NCBI GenBank assembly: GCA_031551765.1
Contig: JAVBNC010000161.1
Coordinates: 1 to 39,053, forward strand
Source of the DNA: JAVBNC01 sp031551765
Lineage (GTDB): Bacteria > Desulfobacterota > Desulfovibrionia > Desulfovibrionales > Desulfovibrionaceae
DNA length: 39,053 nt
Direction: 5' to 3'
The notes beneath the pieces are model-generated. The model did not search any database and was not told the origin of the DNA. It saw only the letters and a list, made by a program, of their open reading frames with translations. Below are positions 7,078 through 15,656 of the stretch, one piece after another. Positions within the stretch are counted from its first letter, which is position 1. Each line of letters opens with the position of its first letter. The position numbers and the translations under genes are program-made.

Positions 7078-8418
7078 TTATTTGGCCGGGGCCGGGGTCA
7101 TTTCCAGGGTCTGGCGGCGCACAAAGGCGATGGCCTGATCCAGATTAGTGACTTCGCCGGAAACCTGGGCTTTAAGCAGGGAATCGCGGATCAGCCCCAC
7201 GTGCGGGCCGGGGCGGAGTTTGGTGTGCTCCATGATCTCGTTGCCGTTGAGCATGGGCTCGAGCATCTGCTCTGGCGTTTGGGCCCGCGCCAAATACTTC
7301 ATGTTGTGGTTGAAGGCTGTGTAGGTATCGCCCCCGGCCTTGATGTCCGCCCGCGCCATCTGGATCAGGCGCGGGGTTTCCTCCAGGGCCATGAAGCGGC
7401 GCAGGCCCTTGTCCGTCATCATGAAGTGGAAGTGCATGTGGTGGCGCACCAGATGGCAGATGAGGTCCGAATCCCTGGGGTCCATGTGCAGGCGGCGCAG
7501 GATCTTGCGTGTAATCTTGGCACCGGCCCTGTGGTGCTGGTAAAAGGTCCAGTTGCCTTCGTAGTACTCAGCAGTGAACGGCTTGCCCACTTTGTGGAAG
7601 AGCATAGCCAGAACGCCGTGCCAGTCGTGAAGAAAGTCGCCTTCCGCATACTGGCGCATGCCTTCGATGGTGAAATCCAAGGTGGTGGCCTTTGGGTTGT
7701 CCACCGTGGGCGCGGGCACCAGGGCCAGACCGGTGATTTCCGGGATCAGCCCGTGCATGATCTGGCTTTTGACCAGCAACTGGACGAATTTCCACATGCG
7801 CTCGGGCTGGACTTTGCTCCATTCGTTGAGAATGTCCCGGGCGGGCAGGTAGTCCAGAATGTGCTGGGAAGCGCGCAGAATGGCCATCCAGGTGTTGGCT
7901 TCCAGGGGCAGATCCAGGTTGGCGGCATGACGCAGGGCGCGCACACCCAAAATATAATCCCGGCGCAGGGTTTCTTCCGGCAGGCCTTCCAGGCGGATGC
8001 GGCCGGTGGCGAAATCTTCGAAACCCATGTGCGGCGCGCCGCCCGCCGGGGGCAGAGCCTTGCTCAGGGCTTCCGGCAGGGGGCCCAGCGCGGCCAGACG
8101 ATTGAGGATATTGGGGGTCATGCGGGTGAGGGAGTACTGCGGGGGGGAAGCGTCCGCCGTATCCGTCTGGTAGAAGCGGTACAGAACGCCTTCTTCGCGA
8201 AAGGTCGCGATGACGCCTTCTTCCGTGCCGCGTTCCATGGCCGGGAAGATGCGCGCCAGCTCGTCAAAGGGGGCGTCGCAGGCGATATCCACTTCCTGGC
8301 GGCCTGTGGACTGTATAAGTTCATACTGCAGGGCGGTGTTGACGATGTAGGCGTCGCAGCCGTTGCGCATGATGGATTTGCAAATGGTGACGGCGTTTTT
8401 GAAAAACGTCTGGGGCAT
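7078..8418 (-). CDS. CCA-adding enzyme/HD-domain homologue with eroded catalytic motifs
   Basis: The 446-residue product follows the layout of bacterial tRNA nucleotidyltransferase/poly(A) polymerase proteins: an N-terminal head, an LRRDYILGVRALRHAANLDL block (like the DPxRxLRxxRFxAxLGF motif) at about 151-170, then an HD-like region. The catalytic residues look lost. The GGxVRD motif reads NTALQYE (27-33), the DxD metal site reads QEVDIA (41-46), and the HD doublet expected in HDxGKP is HKVGKP (275-280). Other histidines such as HHMHFH persist. It is therefore probably not a working CCA-adding enzyme; a binding or regulatory role is inference. The ATG at 8418 is chosen for its AAGGAG. It lies 73 bp after pyrC on the same strand. 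Confidence 0.65.
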   Translation of the reverse strand: MPQTFFKNAVTICKSIMRNGCDAYIVNTALQYELIQSTGRQEVDIACDAPFDELARIFPAMERGTEEGVIATFREEGVLYRFYQTDTADASPPQYSLTRMTPNILNRLAALGPLPEALSKALPPAGGAPHMGFEDFATGRIRLEGLPEETLRRDYILGVRALRHAANLDLPLEANTWMAILRASQHILDYLPARDILNEWSKVQPERMWKFVQLLVKSQIMHGLIPEITGLALVPAPTVDNPKATTLDFTIEGMRQYAEGDFLHDWHGVLAMLFHKVGKPFTAEYYEGNWTFYQHHRAGAKITRKILRRLHMDPRDSDLICHLVRHHMHFHFMMTDKGLRRFMALEETPRLIQMARADIKAGGDTYTAFNHNMKYLARAQTPEQMLEPMLNGNEIMEHTKLRPGPHVGLIRDSLLKAQVSGEVTNLDQAIAFVRRQTLEMTPAPAK

Positions 8419-8491
8419 GAGAACTCCTTTCAAACAGTCCAGGTGGCGGTCCGATTTGCCGCACTGCAACGCCAAACCGGACCGCCGTGGA

Positions 8492-9769
8492 TCACACGAT
8501 GCGGCGGCCGTTCAGCCAGTGGCCGGTAACGCGGCCGCGTATGGTTTTGCCTAGCAGGGGCGTGTTGCGGCCCTTGGTGCGCAGGTTTTCCGCGCACACT
8601 TCCCACTCCGCCTCAGGGTCAAAGAGGAAAAAGTCCGCGGACGCGCCGGGGGCCAGCTTCGCTTCCGGCAGGCCGAACACTTTGGCCGGGCCGCTGTTCC
8701 ACAGTTCCGCCAGGCGTTGTTCCGTGAGCACGCCTTCCCGCACCAGGGTGTAGCTGAGGGGCAGGGCTGTTTCCAATCCTATGAACCCATTGGGGGATTC
8801 GTCAAGGGGCACTTCCTTTTCATGCTGCGCGTGCGGGGCGTGGTCCGTGACCAGCATGTCGAAGGCCCCGTCTTTCAGGGCGGCGCGCAAGTAGCCCACG
8901 TCTTCCGGGTCGCGCAGGGGCGGGCAGACTTTGGCCGCCGTGTCGTAGCCGCTCAACAGGGATTCGTTGAAGGCGAGGTAGTGGGGGCAGGTTTCCGCCG
9001 TGACGGGCAGGCCCTTGTTCTTGGCCCAGACGATAAGCTCCACGGACTGGCGGCAGCTGATGTGGGCCAGGTGCACGGGCAGACCCAGGTATTCGGCCAG
9101 CAGAATGTCGCGGGCCACGTGCAGGGCTTCCGCCACCGTGGGCTGGCCCTTGACGCCGATCCGGCCGCTGACCACCCCTTCGTTCATGTGGGCGCCCTTG
9201 GCCAGGTAGGGGTCTTCGCAGTGGTCAATGACCGTTTTGCCCCACATGGCCGCGTATTCCATGCCCCGCCGGAAAATTTCCGTGTTGGGCACGGGCTTGC
9301 CGTCGTTGGAAAAGGCCACGCACCCGGCGGCGGCCAGTTCGCCCATGGGGGCCAGCTCTTTGCCTTCCAGCCCCACGGTGAGCGCGCCCACCGGGTACAG
9401 GCGCGGGCCGTGCGGGTGGGCCTGGGCCGCTTTTTCCAGCATCAGGCGGGTCACCGGGGCTTTATCGTTGCAGGGCCGGGTGTTGCCCATGGCCACGACG
9501 CCCCCGAACCCCCCGGCAGCGGCGGCGGCAAGGCCGGAAGCGATATCTTCCTTCCATTCAAAGCCCGGCTCGCGCAGGTGGGCGTGGGCGTCGGTAAAGC
9601 TGGGAAATATGGCTTGGCCGCCCGCGTCCACGGCGACGGCGTCCGCCGGGGCGGGCGCGCTTTTGGCGGGGGCTATGGATTCGATATGGCCGTCGCGCAC
9701 CAGCACGTCCACGCCGGTGCCGTTCAGGCGGGCGTTGGCGACGAAAAAGACGGTATGTTGCTCGGACAT
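8492..9769 (-). CDS. pyrC: Dihydroorotase (type I)
   Basis: This enzyme cyclises carbamoyl-aspartate to dihydroorotate in pyrimidine synthesis. The 425-residue product has the amidohydrolase fold with DAHAHLREPG at 60-69 (metal ligands His62 and His64, substrate-binding Arg66), SNDG near 153 (bridging carboxylate in type I enzymes), IDHCED, LAHIS, TAETCPHYL and TDHAPH (catalytic Asp). Length and motifs fit an active type I enzyme, not a dihydroorotase-like PyrC' pseudo-subunit. GGAG precedes the ATG. It follows pyrB by 38 bp, and the pair probably forms the dodecameric ATCase-DHOase complex known for such pairs in other bacteria. Confidence 0.95.
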   Translation of the reverse strand: MSEQHTVFFVANARLNGTGVDVLVRDGHIESIAPAKSAPAPADAVAVDAGGQAIFPSFTDAHAHLREPGFEWKEDIASGLAAAAAGGFGGVVAMGNTRPCNDKAPVTRLMLEKAAQAHPHGPRLYPVGALTVGLEGKELAPMGELAAAGCVAFSNDGKPVPNTEIFRRGMEYAAMWGKTVIDHCEDPYLAKGAHMNEGVVSGRIGVKGQPTVAEALHVARDILLAEYLGLPVHLAHISCRQSVELIVWAKNKGLPVTAETCPHYLAFNESLLSGYDTAAKVCPPLRDPEDVGYLRAALKDGAFDMLVTDHAPHAQHEKEVPLDESPNGFIGLETALPLSYTLVREGVLTEQRLAELWNSGPAKVFGLPEAKLAPGASADFFLFDPEAEWEVCAENLRTKGRNTPLLGKTIRGRVTGHWLNGRRIV

Positions 9770-9807
9770 GGATTAACTCCGTTCGTTGAGCGTATGTAAA
9801 CGCCGCC

Positions 9808-10755
9808 CTAGGCGGCGGCCTCGTTCCTGGTGCACAGCGTGAGCAGCACGGCCATGCGCACGGCCACCCCGGCGTTGACTTGTTCCAGAATCAGGCTTTC
9901 CACGGAATCCGCGAGGTCGGCGGCCACGTCCGTGCCCCTGGTGATGGGGCCGGGGTGCATGATCAGCGCGCCGGGAGCCGCCAGCTTCATCAGGTCCTTG
10001 GTCAGGCAGAAGGTGGAGGAGTACTCGGAAATGTCCGGCATCAGCCCGGCGTGCATGCGTTCCAGTTGCAGACGCAAGGCCATGACCGCGTCCACGCCGT
10101 CCAGAGCCTTTTTCAGGTCGCTGAACACCTCCACCGGCCAGGTGTCCACTCTGGCGGGCAGCAGGGTTCTAGGCGCGAACATGCGCACCTTGACGCCCAT
10201 CATGTGCAAAAGATGCACGTTGGAGCGGGCCACGCGGCTGTGGGCCGCATCCCCCAGGATGAGCAGCGTTTTGCCCGCCACCTGGCCGTTCCAGCGGCGG
10301 CGCAGGGTGAACAGGTCCAGCAGGGCCTGGGTGGGGTGGGCGTGCCAGCCGTCGCCGGCGTTGACGATGGAGCAGGGGAGCCTGTCGGCCAGGAACTGCG
10401 CCGCGCCGCTGGACTGGTGGCGGATGACGATGACGTCCGGGGTCATGGCGTCCAGGGTGAGCGAGGTATCCTTGAGACTCTCGCCCTTGTTCATGCTGCT
10501 GCCGGACTTGGCCAGGGAGAAGGTGTCGGCGGAAAGGCGTTTGCCCGCGATATCAAAAGAAGTCTTGGTGCGGGTGCTGTCTTCGGCGAAGAAGAGGATA
10601 ATGCCTTTGCCGCGCAGGGTGGGGACTTTTTTGACCGGGCGGGTGTTCACTTCGTGAAACTGCTCCGCCATGTCAAGCAGGTAAATGGTTTGTTCGGGGG
10701 TGAGCTGGGTGACGTCGATAAGGTCTTTGTGGGGCCAGATGCTGGTGTGTTCCAT
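9808..10755 (-). CDS. pyrB: Aspartate carbamoyltransferase catalytic subunit
   Basis: PyrB joins carbamoyl phosphate and aspartate, the committed step of pyrimidine synthesis. The 315-residue protein has the carbamoyl-phosphate loop STRTKTSF at 60-67, SGSSMNKGES (the SSxxKGE loop), HPTQALLDL, and HPGPITRG near 267-274. No regulatory pyrI is adjacent, which fits the class that pairs with PyrC instead. The gene lies 51 bp after the amidohydrolase and 38 bp before pyrC, so a single transcript is likely. An in-frame ATG a few codons upstream is possible; no strong ribosome site decides it. Confidence 0.95.
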   Translation of the reverse strand: MEHTSIWPHKDLIDVTQLTPEQTIYLLDMAEQFHEVNTRPVKKVPTLRGKGIILFFAEDSTRTKTSFDIAGKRLSADTFSLAKSGSSMNKGESLKDTSLTLDAMTPDVIVIRHQSSGAAQFLADRLPCSIVNAGDGWHAHPTQALLDLFTLRRRWNGQVAGKTLLILGDAAHSRVARSNVHLLHMMGVKVRMFAPRTLLPARVDTWPVEVFSDLKKALDGVDAVMALRLQLERMHAGLMPDISEYSSTFCLTKDLMKLAAPGALIMHPGPITRGTDVAADLADSVESLILEQVNAGVAVRMAVLLTLCTRNEAAA

Positions 10756-10806
10756 GTGGGCACCATGAATGGTTTCGGGGTCCGCTTTCCGGGAAAGGCC
10801 GCCCCA

Positions 10807-11997
10807 TTACGGAAAAAATTCCTTCAGATCATCTGGGAGAACACTGTAGCAGAATCGCGCCCCGCTAGCCAGTGTTCCGGCCTGCCCAAAACGCCCCAGA
10901 GCGTGCGCTCCGTTGCTGGTAGCCATGCGCAGAAGGGCGTTGGGCGGCAAAATATTTTTTTGCAGCAGGAAACGCACTTCTTCCCAGATGTTCAGGTCGC
11001 TGTTGGAAGCCAGGGAATCCGTGCCCAGGCCGAGCAGGACGCCGCTTTGCGCCAACGCGGCCGCCGGGGCTTCGCCCACGGCTATGGCGGCGTTGCTGCG
11101 CGGGCACAGGCACACCGCGCTGCCGCTCTGCGCCAGAAGCGCCCTGTCCTTGGCGTCGCAATGCACGCAGTGCACGGCCAAAGTGCCGGGACCCAAAAGG
11201 CCCAGGCGTTGGGCTTCCCTTACGGGACGGCGGCCCGGGGCTTTCCAGCCCGGCGGCAGTATGCGCTCGCGCAGAAAATCTCCCAGAGGACCCTGGCCGG
11301 TGCGCAGAAATTCTTCCTCGTCCGGGTGCTCGGCCAGGTGGATGCTGAAGGGCTTGCGGGCCGCGTCGCTCCAGCGTTTGGCCATGACCATGGCTTCCGC
11401 CGAAGTGGAATACAGCGCATGCCCGGCCAGCGCGCAGGATTCACGCTCTTCCGCCTGGCAGAGCAGCGCGGAGGGGTTGAGCGGCTCGTAGCCAAAAAGC
11501 TCCAGGAACAGCGTAAGCCCCAGGTTGCTCTCGTGCATGGCGGCCGCCACCAGGGCGGGGATGCGGCTGCTGATGTCGCCTACGTGCGCGGTGCCGTAGG
11601 CGTTGAGGTCTTTGACGGCCTTGGCCAGGGCCTCGGCGCGGTCCTCTTCCTGGTGGTCTTTGCGGGTTTCGCGCACCAGGCTGCGCACCCAGGGCACAAA
11701 GCCCCGCCCCAGAAGGGTTTTGTCCTTGAGGTGCGAAAGCTCCAGGTGGCTGTGGCCGTTCACCAGGCCCGGCGCCAACGTGACGGGGCCAAGGTCCGTG
11801 AGCTTGGTGGATGAGGCCAGGTTGGGCCGCCGCTGAAAGGCTTTATAGGTGGTGACTTCCATGATCACGCCGTCCCGGGCCAGAATGACCCCGTCCTCAA
11901 CGCGCTCCAGGGGCGCGGCCAGCGCGTCCAGACCCCTGGCGGGGCCTTCGGCTGCCAGGGGCAGTATGGCGCGGGCTCGGACGGCATGGTTTTTCAT
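10807..11997 (-). CDS. Amidohydrolase of the cytosine/aminofutalosine deaminase type
   Basis: The 396-residue protein is a metal-dependent deaminase of the amidohydrolase superfamily: VNGHSHLELS near residue 80-90 (HxH metal site), SIHLAEHPDEEEF (His plus Glu), VHCVHCD (metal His) and GLGTDSLASNSDLN (catalytic Asp). This pattern is shared by SAH/MTA deaminases, guanine-type deaminases and the aminodeoxyfutalosine deaminase of menaquinone synthesis. HSHLE with TDSLASNSDLNIWEE is the pattern I associate with the futalosine branch in delta-class sulfate reducers, so MqnX is a reasonable but unproven guess. It leads the unit with pyrB and pyrC. The ATG at 11997 is preferred over an upstream in-frame start because GAGGA lies before it. 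Confidence 0.72.
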   Translation of the reverse strand: MKNHAVRARAILPLAAEGPARGLDALAAPLERVEDGVILARDGVIMEVTTYKAFQRRPNLASSTKLTDLGPVTLAPGLVNGHSHLELSHLKDKTLLGRGFVPWVRSLVRETRKDHQEEDRAEALAKAVKDLNAYGTAHVGDISSRIPALVAAAMHESNLGLTLFLELFGYEPLNPSALLCQAEERESCALAGHALYSTSAEAMVMAKRWSDAARKPFSIHLAEHPDEEEFLRTGQGPLGDFLRERILPPGWKAPGRRPVREAQRLGLLGPGTLAVHCVHCDAKDRALLAQSGSAVCLCPRSNAAIAVGEAPAAALAQSGVLLGLGTDSLASNSDLNIWEEVRFLLQKNILPPNALLRMATSNGAHALGRFGQAGTLASGARFCYSVLPDDLKEFFP

Positions 11998-12092
11998 ACA
12001 GGCGCTTCCTCTTGGCTCTCTTGCGTTTCCGGGATATAAGCACCGGGATGGCCGCAAGCCAGAGGCGCGGCGAAAAAATCACGGGAACCCTC

Positions 12093-12923
12093 ATGCGCGA
12101 TACGGGCGAATTGTGCATCATCCACGCCAACTGCCAGGGCGAGCCTTTGGCGGAACTGTTGGCCACGTCGCCGGAATTTTCCGCGCGCTGGCGGATCAGA
12201 CACTACACCAATTACCTGCGTGAGCCTATACCGGATGCGGAAATGGCAACGGCCGGGCTGTTTCTGTACCAGCACCTGGGGCCGGAGTGGGGGGAAGCCT
12301 CTTCCGGGGCGCTGCTGGCCCGTTTGAACCCCAAAGCCCGGCGGTTGTGCGTTCCCAACATGTTTTTTCAGGGTTACTGGCCGTTCTGGACCAGCAAAAG
12401 CCCCATGGAGTTCGGCGACTTTCTGCTGGACAGACTGATAGAGAACGGCGCGGGCAAGCCGGAAATTCTGCGCATTTACCTGTCCGCCGCTGTGGAGCGC
12501 ATGGTGGACATTCCCGGCGTGCTGGCCGAAACCCTGCGCATTGAGCGGCAAAAGGAAGAAAAAAGCGACGTGCGCACTGTGGACCTGGTGGAACGCCTCT
12601 GGCGGCAAGAGTTGCTGTTCCACACTCTGAACCACCCCGGCAGGACGCTGCTGCTGCACCTGGCGGATTCGCTGCTGGACCTGCTCGGCCTGCCTCCGGT
12701 ACCGGAGAGCTTTCGCCGCGACTACAAGCCGGAATACGCCAATTTCGACCTGCCCATCCATCCCCGCGTGGGGGCGCTGTTTCAGCTCCCCTTTGCCGGG
12801 GAGGAAACTGAGTATCCGGTATTCGGCCGTCCTATGACCTTTGCGCGCTATATTTCCCGCTACATCGACTGCCGCCTCAATAAGATGGAAGAGGCTTTCC
12901 TGGGGTATCTGCAGTTGGTCTAA
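12093..12923 (+). CDS. WcbI-like polysaccharide biosynthesis protein (putative acetyltransferase)
   Basis: The 276-residue product opens with CIIHANCQGEPLAELL, a variant of the GNCQ block at the start of WcbI-type proteins, which are linked to capsule or O-antigen acetylation. The rest, with YWPFWTSKSPM and LNHPGRTLLLHLAD, fits that family. No other capsule gene adjoins it, so the target is unknown. The start is unsure: a TTG at 12012 and an ATG at 12048 are in frame, but the ATG at 12093 places the GNCQ-like block at the N-terminus as is usual. It is divergent from the amidohydrolase and convergent with the GNAT gene 4 bp away. Confidence 0.65.
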   Translation: MRDTGELCIIHANCQGEPLAELLATSPEFSARWRIRHYTNYLREPIPDAEMATAGLFLYQHLGPEWGEASSGALLARLNPKARRLCVPNMFFQGYWPFWTSKSPMEFGDFLLDRLIENGAGKPEILRIYLSAAVERMVDIPGVLAETLRIERQKEEKSDVRTVDLVERLWRQELLFHTLNHPGRTLLLHLADSLLDLLGLPPVPESFRRDYKPEYANFDLPIHPRVGALFQLPFAGEETEYPVFGRPMTFARYISRYIDCRLNKMEEAFLGYLQLV

Positions 12924-12927
12924 AACG

Positions 12928-13392
12928 TCACGTGGCCCCGGATTCCGGAAACCAGGCCATGATGCTGCGGGGCAGCACGGAAAAGCCGTGGCGGTCGTAG
13001 AGCAGGCGGGCCTTGGGGTTGGCGTCCGTCACTTCCAGGGTTATGGCGCTGTAACCGTGCTCCACGGCCCAGAGCTTGAGCTTTTCCAGGGCTTCGCTGC
13101 CCACGCCGTGACGGCGCTGTTCCGGCACGATGAAGAACTCGTCCAGCATGGCGATCATCCCGCCGAACTCGTTGGAGTAATAGGAAACGATCAGCGCATG
13201 GCCGATGGCCTGGTTCTTGTCGTAAATGAACAGCGGGTGGACCAGTTTGTTGGAGAGGGAAATGATCTCTTTGGCCCGGCGGAGGGCCTCTTCGTGCGTG
13301 AAAATTTGCAGATCCGGCTCTTCATCGTAAAAGCGTCTGATAAAGGTGGCCAAAGTCTCCTGGTCGGCCTGGGTGACCTCGACGAAACGCAT
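12928..13392 (-). CDS. GNAT family N-acetyltransferase
   Basis: A single GNAT domain fills the 154 residues. The acetyl-CoA pyrophosphate loop is VPEQRRHGVGSEAL near residues 90-103 (Q/RxxGxG/A). It is preceded by the beta-4 strand AMLDEFFI and followed by LEVTDANPKARLLYDRHGF, a common C-terminal pattern of small-molecule or antibiotic-type acetyltransferases. GGAG lies 6 bases before the ATG. Substrate is unknown. It runs convergently to the WcbI-like gene and divergently from the methyltransferase at 13560. Confidence 0.82.
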   Translation of the reverse strand: MRFVEVTQADQETLATFIRRFYDEEPDLQIFTHEEALRRAKEIISLSNKLVHPLFIYDKNQAIGHALIVSYYSNEFGGMIAMLDEFFIVPEQRRHGVGSEALEKLKLWAVEHGYSAITLEVTDANPKARLLYDRHGFSVLPRSIMAWFPESGAT

Positions 13393-13559
13393 AGCTGCTC
13401 CGTGTGGGGGCGTTGTGGAACGATCGACGGATCGATCCGGTAGCGCTAAATAAGGTTAGAGCGCCGCTCCGGTCAAGAAGAAAGGAAGGGCTTTCTCTCT
13501 CCGGGGGCGGCTCTTCCCCGTGTACAGCCCCGCATCTTTCGAGTATACGAACAACCCTT

Positions 13560-14228
13560 ATGACCACCTACACGCGCTATACTCCGGAAATTTCCGTCAC
13601 GGCTTGCGGGCGGTCCTGGGTTATGCACCGGCCGGCGGCCCTGGAAACCCTGTGGGACGCCATGACCGAAGAAGAATTCGGCGACGACGAGCGTCTGCCC
13701 TACTGGGTGGAGCTGTGGCCCGCCAGCGTGCCCCTGTCGGAGTGGCTGCAAAGCCGACGGGAAGAGATAGCGGGCCGTCTCTGCGTGGACCTGGGCTGCG
13801 GCCTGGGGCTGACGGCCATGGTGGGGACCTGGCTGGGCGCGAAAGTGCTGGCCGTGGACTACGAGGAAGAAGCCCTGCGCTACGCCAAACGGAACGCGGA
13901 AGCCAACGGGGTGCCCCAGCCGCTGTGGGCGGCTCTGGATTGGCGCAAGCCCGCCCTGGCGCCCAGGAGCGCGCGCTATATCTGGGGCGGCGATATCATG
14001 TACGAACGCCGTTTCGTGGCCCCGGTGCTGGCGTTTTTCGAGCACGCCCTGGCCCCCGGCGGCCGGGTGTGGATGGCGGAACCCAACCGGGACGTGTACC
14101 AGCATTTTCGCGGCGCGCTGGCCACCGGCGGCTGGCTGGCCCGGCGCGCGGCTTCCGTGCGCACGGACGCGGTCTACGCGCAGCCGGAACAGGTCAGCGT
14201 GACCCTGTGGGAACTGAGCAAGGAGTAA
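13560..14228 (+). CDS. Class I methyltransferase of the family-16 (METTL/lysine methyltransferase) type
   Basis: The 222-residue protein carries LPYWVELWPASVPLSEWL near 45-62, the signature segment before motif I in protein-lysine methyltransferase-like (methyltransferase 16) proteins. Motif I is VDLGCGLGLTAMV, then VLAVDYEEEALRYAKRNAEANGV and the motif IV-like WGGDIMYERRF. It probably methylates a protein or small molecule; the substrate is unknown. The frame extends upstream to 13404, but the N-terminal stretch there is not family-like, so the ATG at 13560 is used; it lacks a clear ribosome site. nikR follows after 3 bp, so the two are translationally linked. Confidence 0.8.
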   Translation: MTTYTRYTPEISVTACGRSWVMHRPAALETLWDAMTEEEFGDDERLPYWVELWPASVPLSEWLQSRREEIAGRLCVDLGCGLGLTAMVGTWLGAKVLAVDYEEEALRYAKRNAEANGVPQPLWAALDWRKPALAPRSARYIWGGDIMYERRFVAPVLAFFEHALAPGGRVWMAEPNRDVYQHFRGALATGGWLARRAASVRTDAVYAQPEQVSVTLWELSKE

Positions 14229-14231
14229 ACC

Positions 14232-14645
14232 ATGGGTGAGACAGTGCGCTTCGGCGTTTCCCTTGACGCGGACCTGCTGGCGGATTTTGACGCCCTGTGC
14301 GCCAAATACGGCTACGTGAACCGCTCGGAAGCCATCCGGGACCGGCTGCGCGCGGCCCTGGTGGAAGAAGAGGCCGAAAGCGGGGAGGAGAGCGCGGGCA
14401 CGTTGACCCTGGTCTACGACCACCACAGGAGCGACTTGGCCCAGCGCCTGACGGAAGAGCAGCACGACGCCCACAATCTTATCGTGGCCAGCCTGCATGT
14501 GCACCTGGACCACCACAACTGCCTGGAAGTCTTGGTGCTGCGCGGCGCGGGCCGGGATATCGGCGCGTTCGCGCGGCGGCTCCTGTCCATCAAAGGCGTG
14601 CTGCACGGCAAGTTCATTCTCACCGGGGCGGGCAACGCTGTCTGA
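14232..14645 (+). CDS. nikR: Nickel-responsive regulator NikR
   Basis: NikR is a nickel-sensing repressor with a ribbon-helix-helix DNA-binding domain and an ACT-like metal domain. Residues 1-45 fit the RHH part (RFGVSLDADLL, then NRSEAIRDRLR). The nickel site is complete: His78, His89, His91 and Cys97, equivalent to His76, His87, His89 and Cys95 of E. coli NikR. Length, 137 residues, is normal. AGGAG overlaps the preceding stop codon. No nikABCDE or other nickel uptake gene is nearby, so its targets lie elsewhere, perhaps for nickel-iron hydrogenase supply (inference). Confidence 0.93.
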   Translation: MGETVRFGVSLDADLLADFDALCAKYGYVNRSEAIRDRLRAALVEEEAESGEESAGTLTLVYDHHRSDLAQRLTEEQHDAHNLIVASLHVHLDHHNCLEVLVLRGAGRDIGAFARRLLSIKGVLHGKFILTGAGNAV

Positions 14646-14773
14646 GTGTCATGTAAATCCGCTTTGCAAATCCTGACTCGCGCTGTAAGAGTTTATTTTT
14701 AATTCCGCCCGCGGCCCGGGGCTTTCACCGGTAAGCGGGCCATGCAACGCCTATACGTTTCATAGGAAAGATC

Positions 14774-15592
14774 ATGCCCAAATTGGACGAAACGCCTTCC
14801 GCTTCCTTCATGGAAGACGTGCAGAACCACCCGGCCGCCGTGGCCCTGCCCATCAACCGCGTGGGGGTGACCAACCTCAAGCTCCCCCTGGTGGTCAGCG
14901 ACCGCGCCAGGGGCCGCCAGCACACTGTGGCCCTGGTGGACCTGGGCGTGGACCTGCCCGCGGAATTCAAGGGCACCCACATGAGCCGTTTTGTGGAAGC
15001 CCTGGAAAACTGGACGGAAGAGCTGAGCTACCGCTCCATGAAGACCCTGCTGCAAGACGTCAAAAGCCGCCTGACCGCGCGGGAGGCGTATATTTCCTTC
15101 CGCTTTCCCTACTTCATTCGCAAAGAGGCGCCCGTATCCGGCGCGCCCGGCCTCATGCCCTATGAGTGCCGTCTCACGGGCAAGCTGGAAAACGGCAGGC
15201 CCAGCCTGACGCTGATGGTGACTGTACCTGTCATGACCGTGTGCCCCTGCTCCAAAGCCATCAGCGAAGAGGGCGCGCACAGCCAGCGGGCGGAAGTGCG
15301 CATCAGCGTGCGCATGGACGGCTTCTGCTGGCTGGAGGAGTTCATAGAGCTGGCGGAAGCCTCCGCCTCTTCCCCGGTCTATCCCGTGCTCAAGCGCGAG
15401 GACGAAAAGTATGTCACGGAAAGCGCCTTCGCCTCTCCCGCCTTTGTGGAAGACGTGGTGCGGAACGTGGCCCGGAAACTGGCGGGGCATCCCCGGGTTT
15501 CCTGGTTCCGGGTGGACGTGGAAAGCATGGAGTCCATCCACGGGCACAACGCTTTTGCCCGCATAGAGCAGGAACTGGTCAGGGAAGAATGA
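14774..15592 (+). CDS. folE2: GTP cyclohydrolase FolE2 (type IB)
   Basis: FolE2 converts GTP to dihydroneopterin triphosphate, the first step of folate synthesis, using a metal-dependent active site unrelated in sequence to FolE. The 272-residue product shows NRVGVTNLKLPL near 28-39, FKGTHMSRF, the catalytic Cys segment TVCPCSKAISEEGAHSQR near 156-173, and the C-terminal FRVDVESMESIHGHNAFA. These are the expected FolE2 blocks. AGGAAA precedes the ATG. The 128 bp after nikR suggest its own promoter; the next gene starts 65 bp downstream. Confidence 0.95.
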   Translation: MPKLDETPSASFMEDVQNHPAAVALPINRVGVTNLKLPLVVSDRARGRQHTVALVDLGVDLPAEFKGTHMSRFVEALENWTEELSYRSMKTLLQDVKSRLTAREAYISFRFPYFIRKEAPVSGAPGLMPYECRLTGKLENGRPSLTLMVTVPVMTVCPCSKAISEEGAHSQRAEVRISVRMDGFCWLEEFIELAEASASSPVYPVLKREDEKYVTESAFASPAFVEDVVRNVARKLAGHPRVSWFRVDVESMESIHGHNAFARIEQELVREE

Positions 15593-15656
15593 TCCGCCTC
15601 TGGACAAACCCTTCCGCGCCCTCTATATACAATGGTACGAAGACCGGAGGAGCACG

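Noticed and set aside
8717..9799. 360-residue plus-strand frame antisense to pyrC
   Set aside because: Gly/His-rich shadow; pyrC motifs fill the minus strand.
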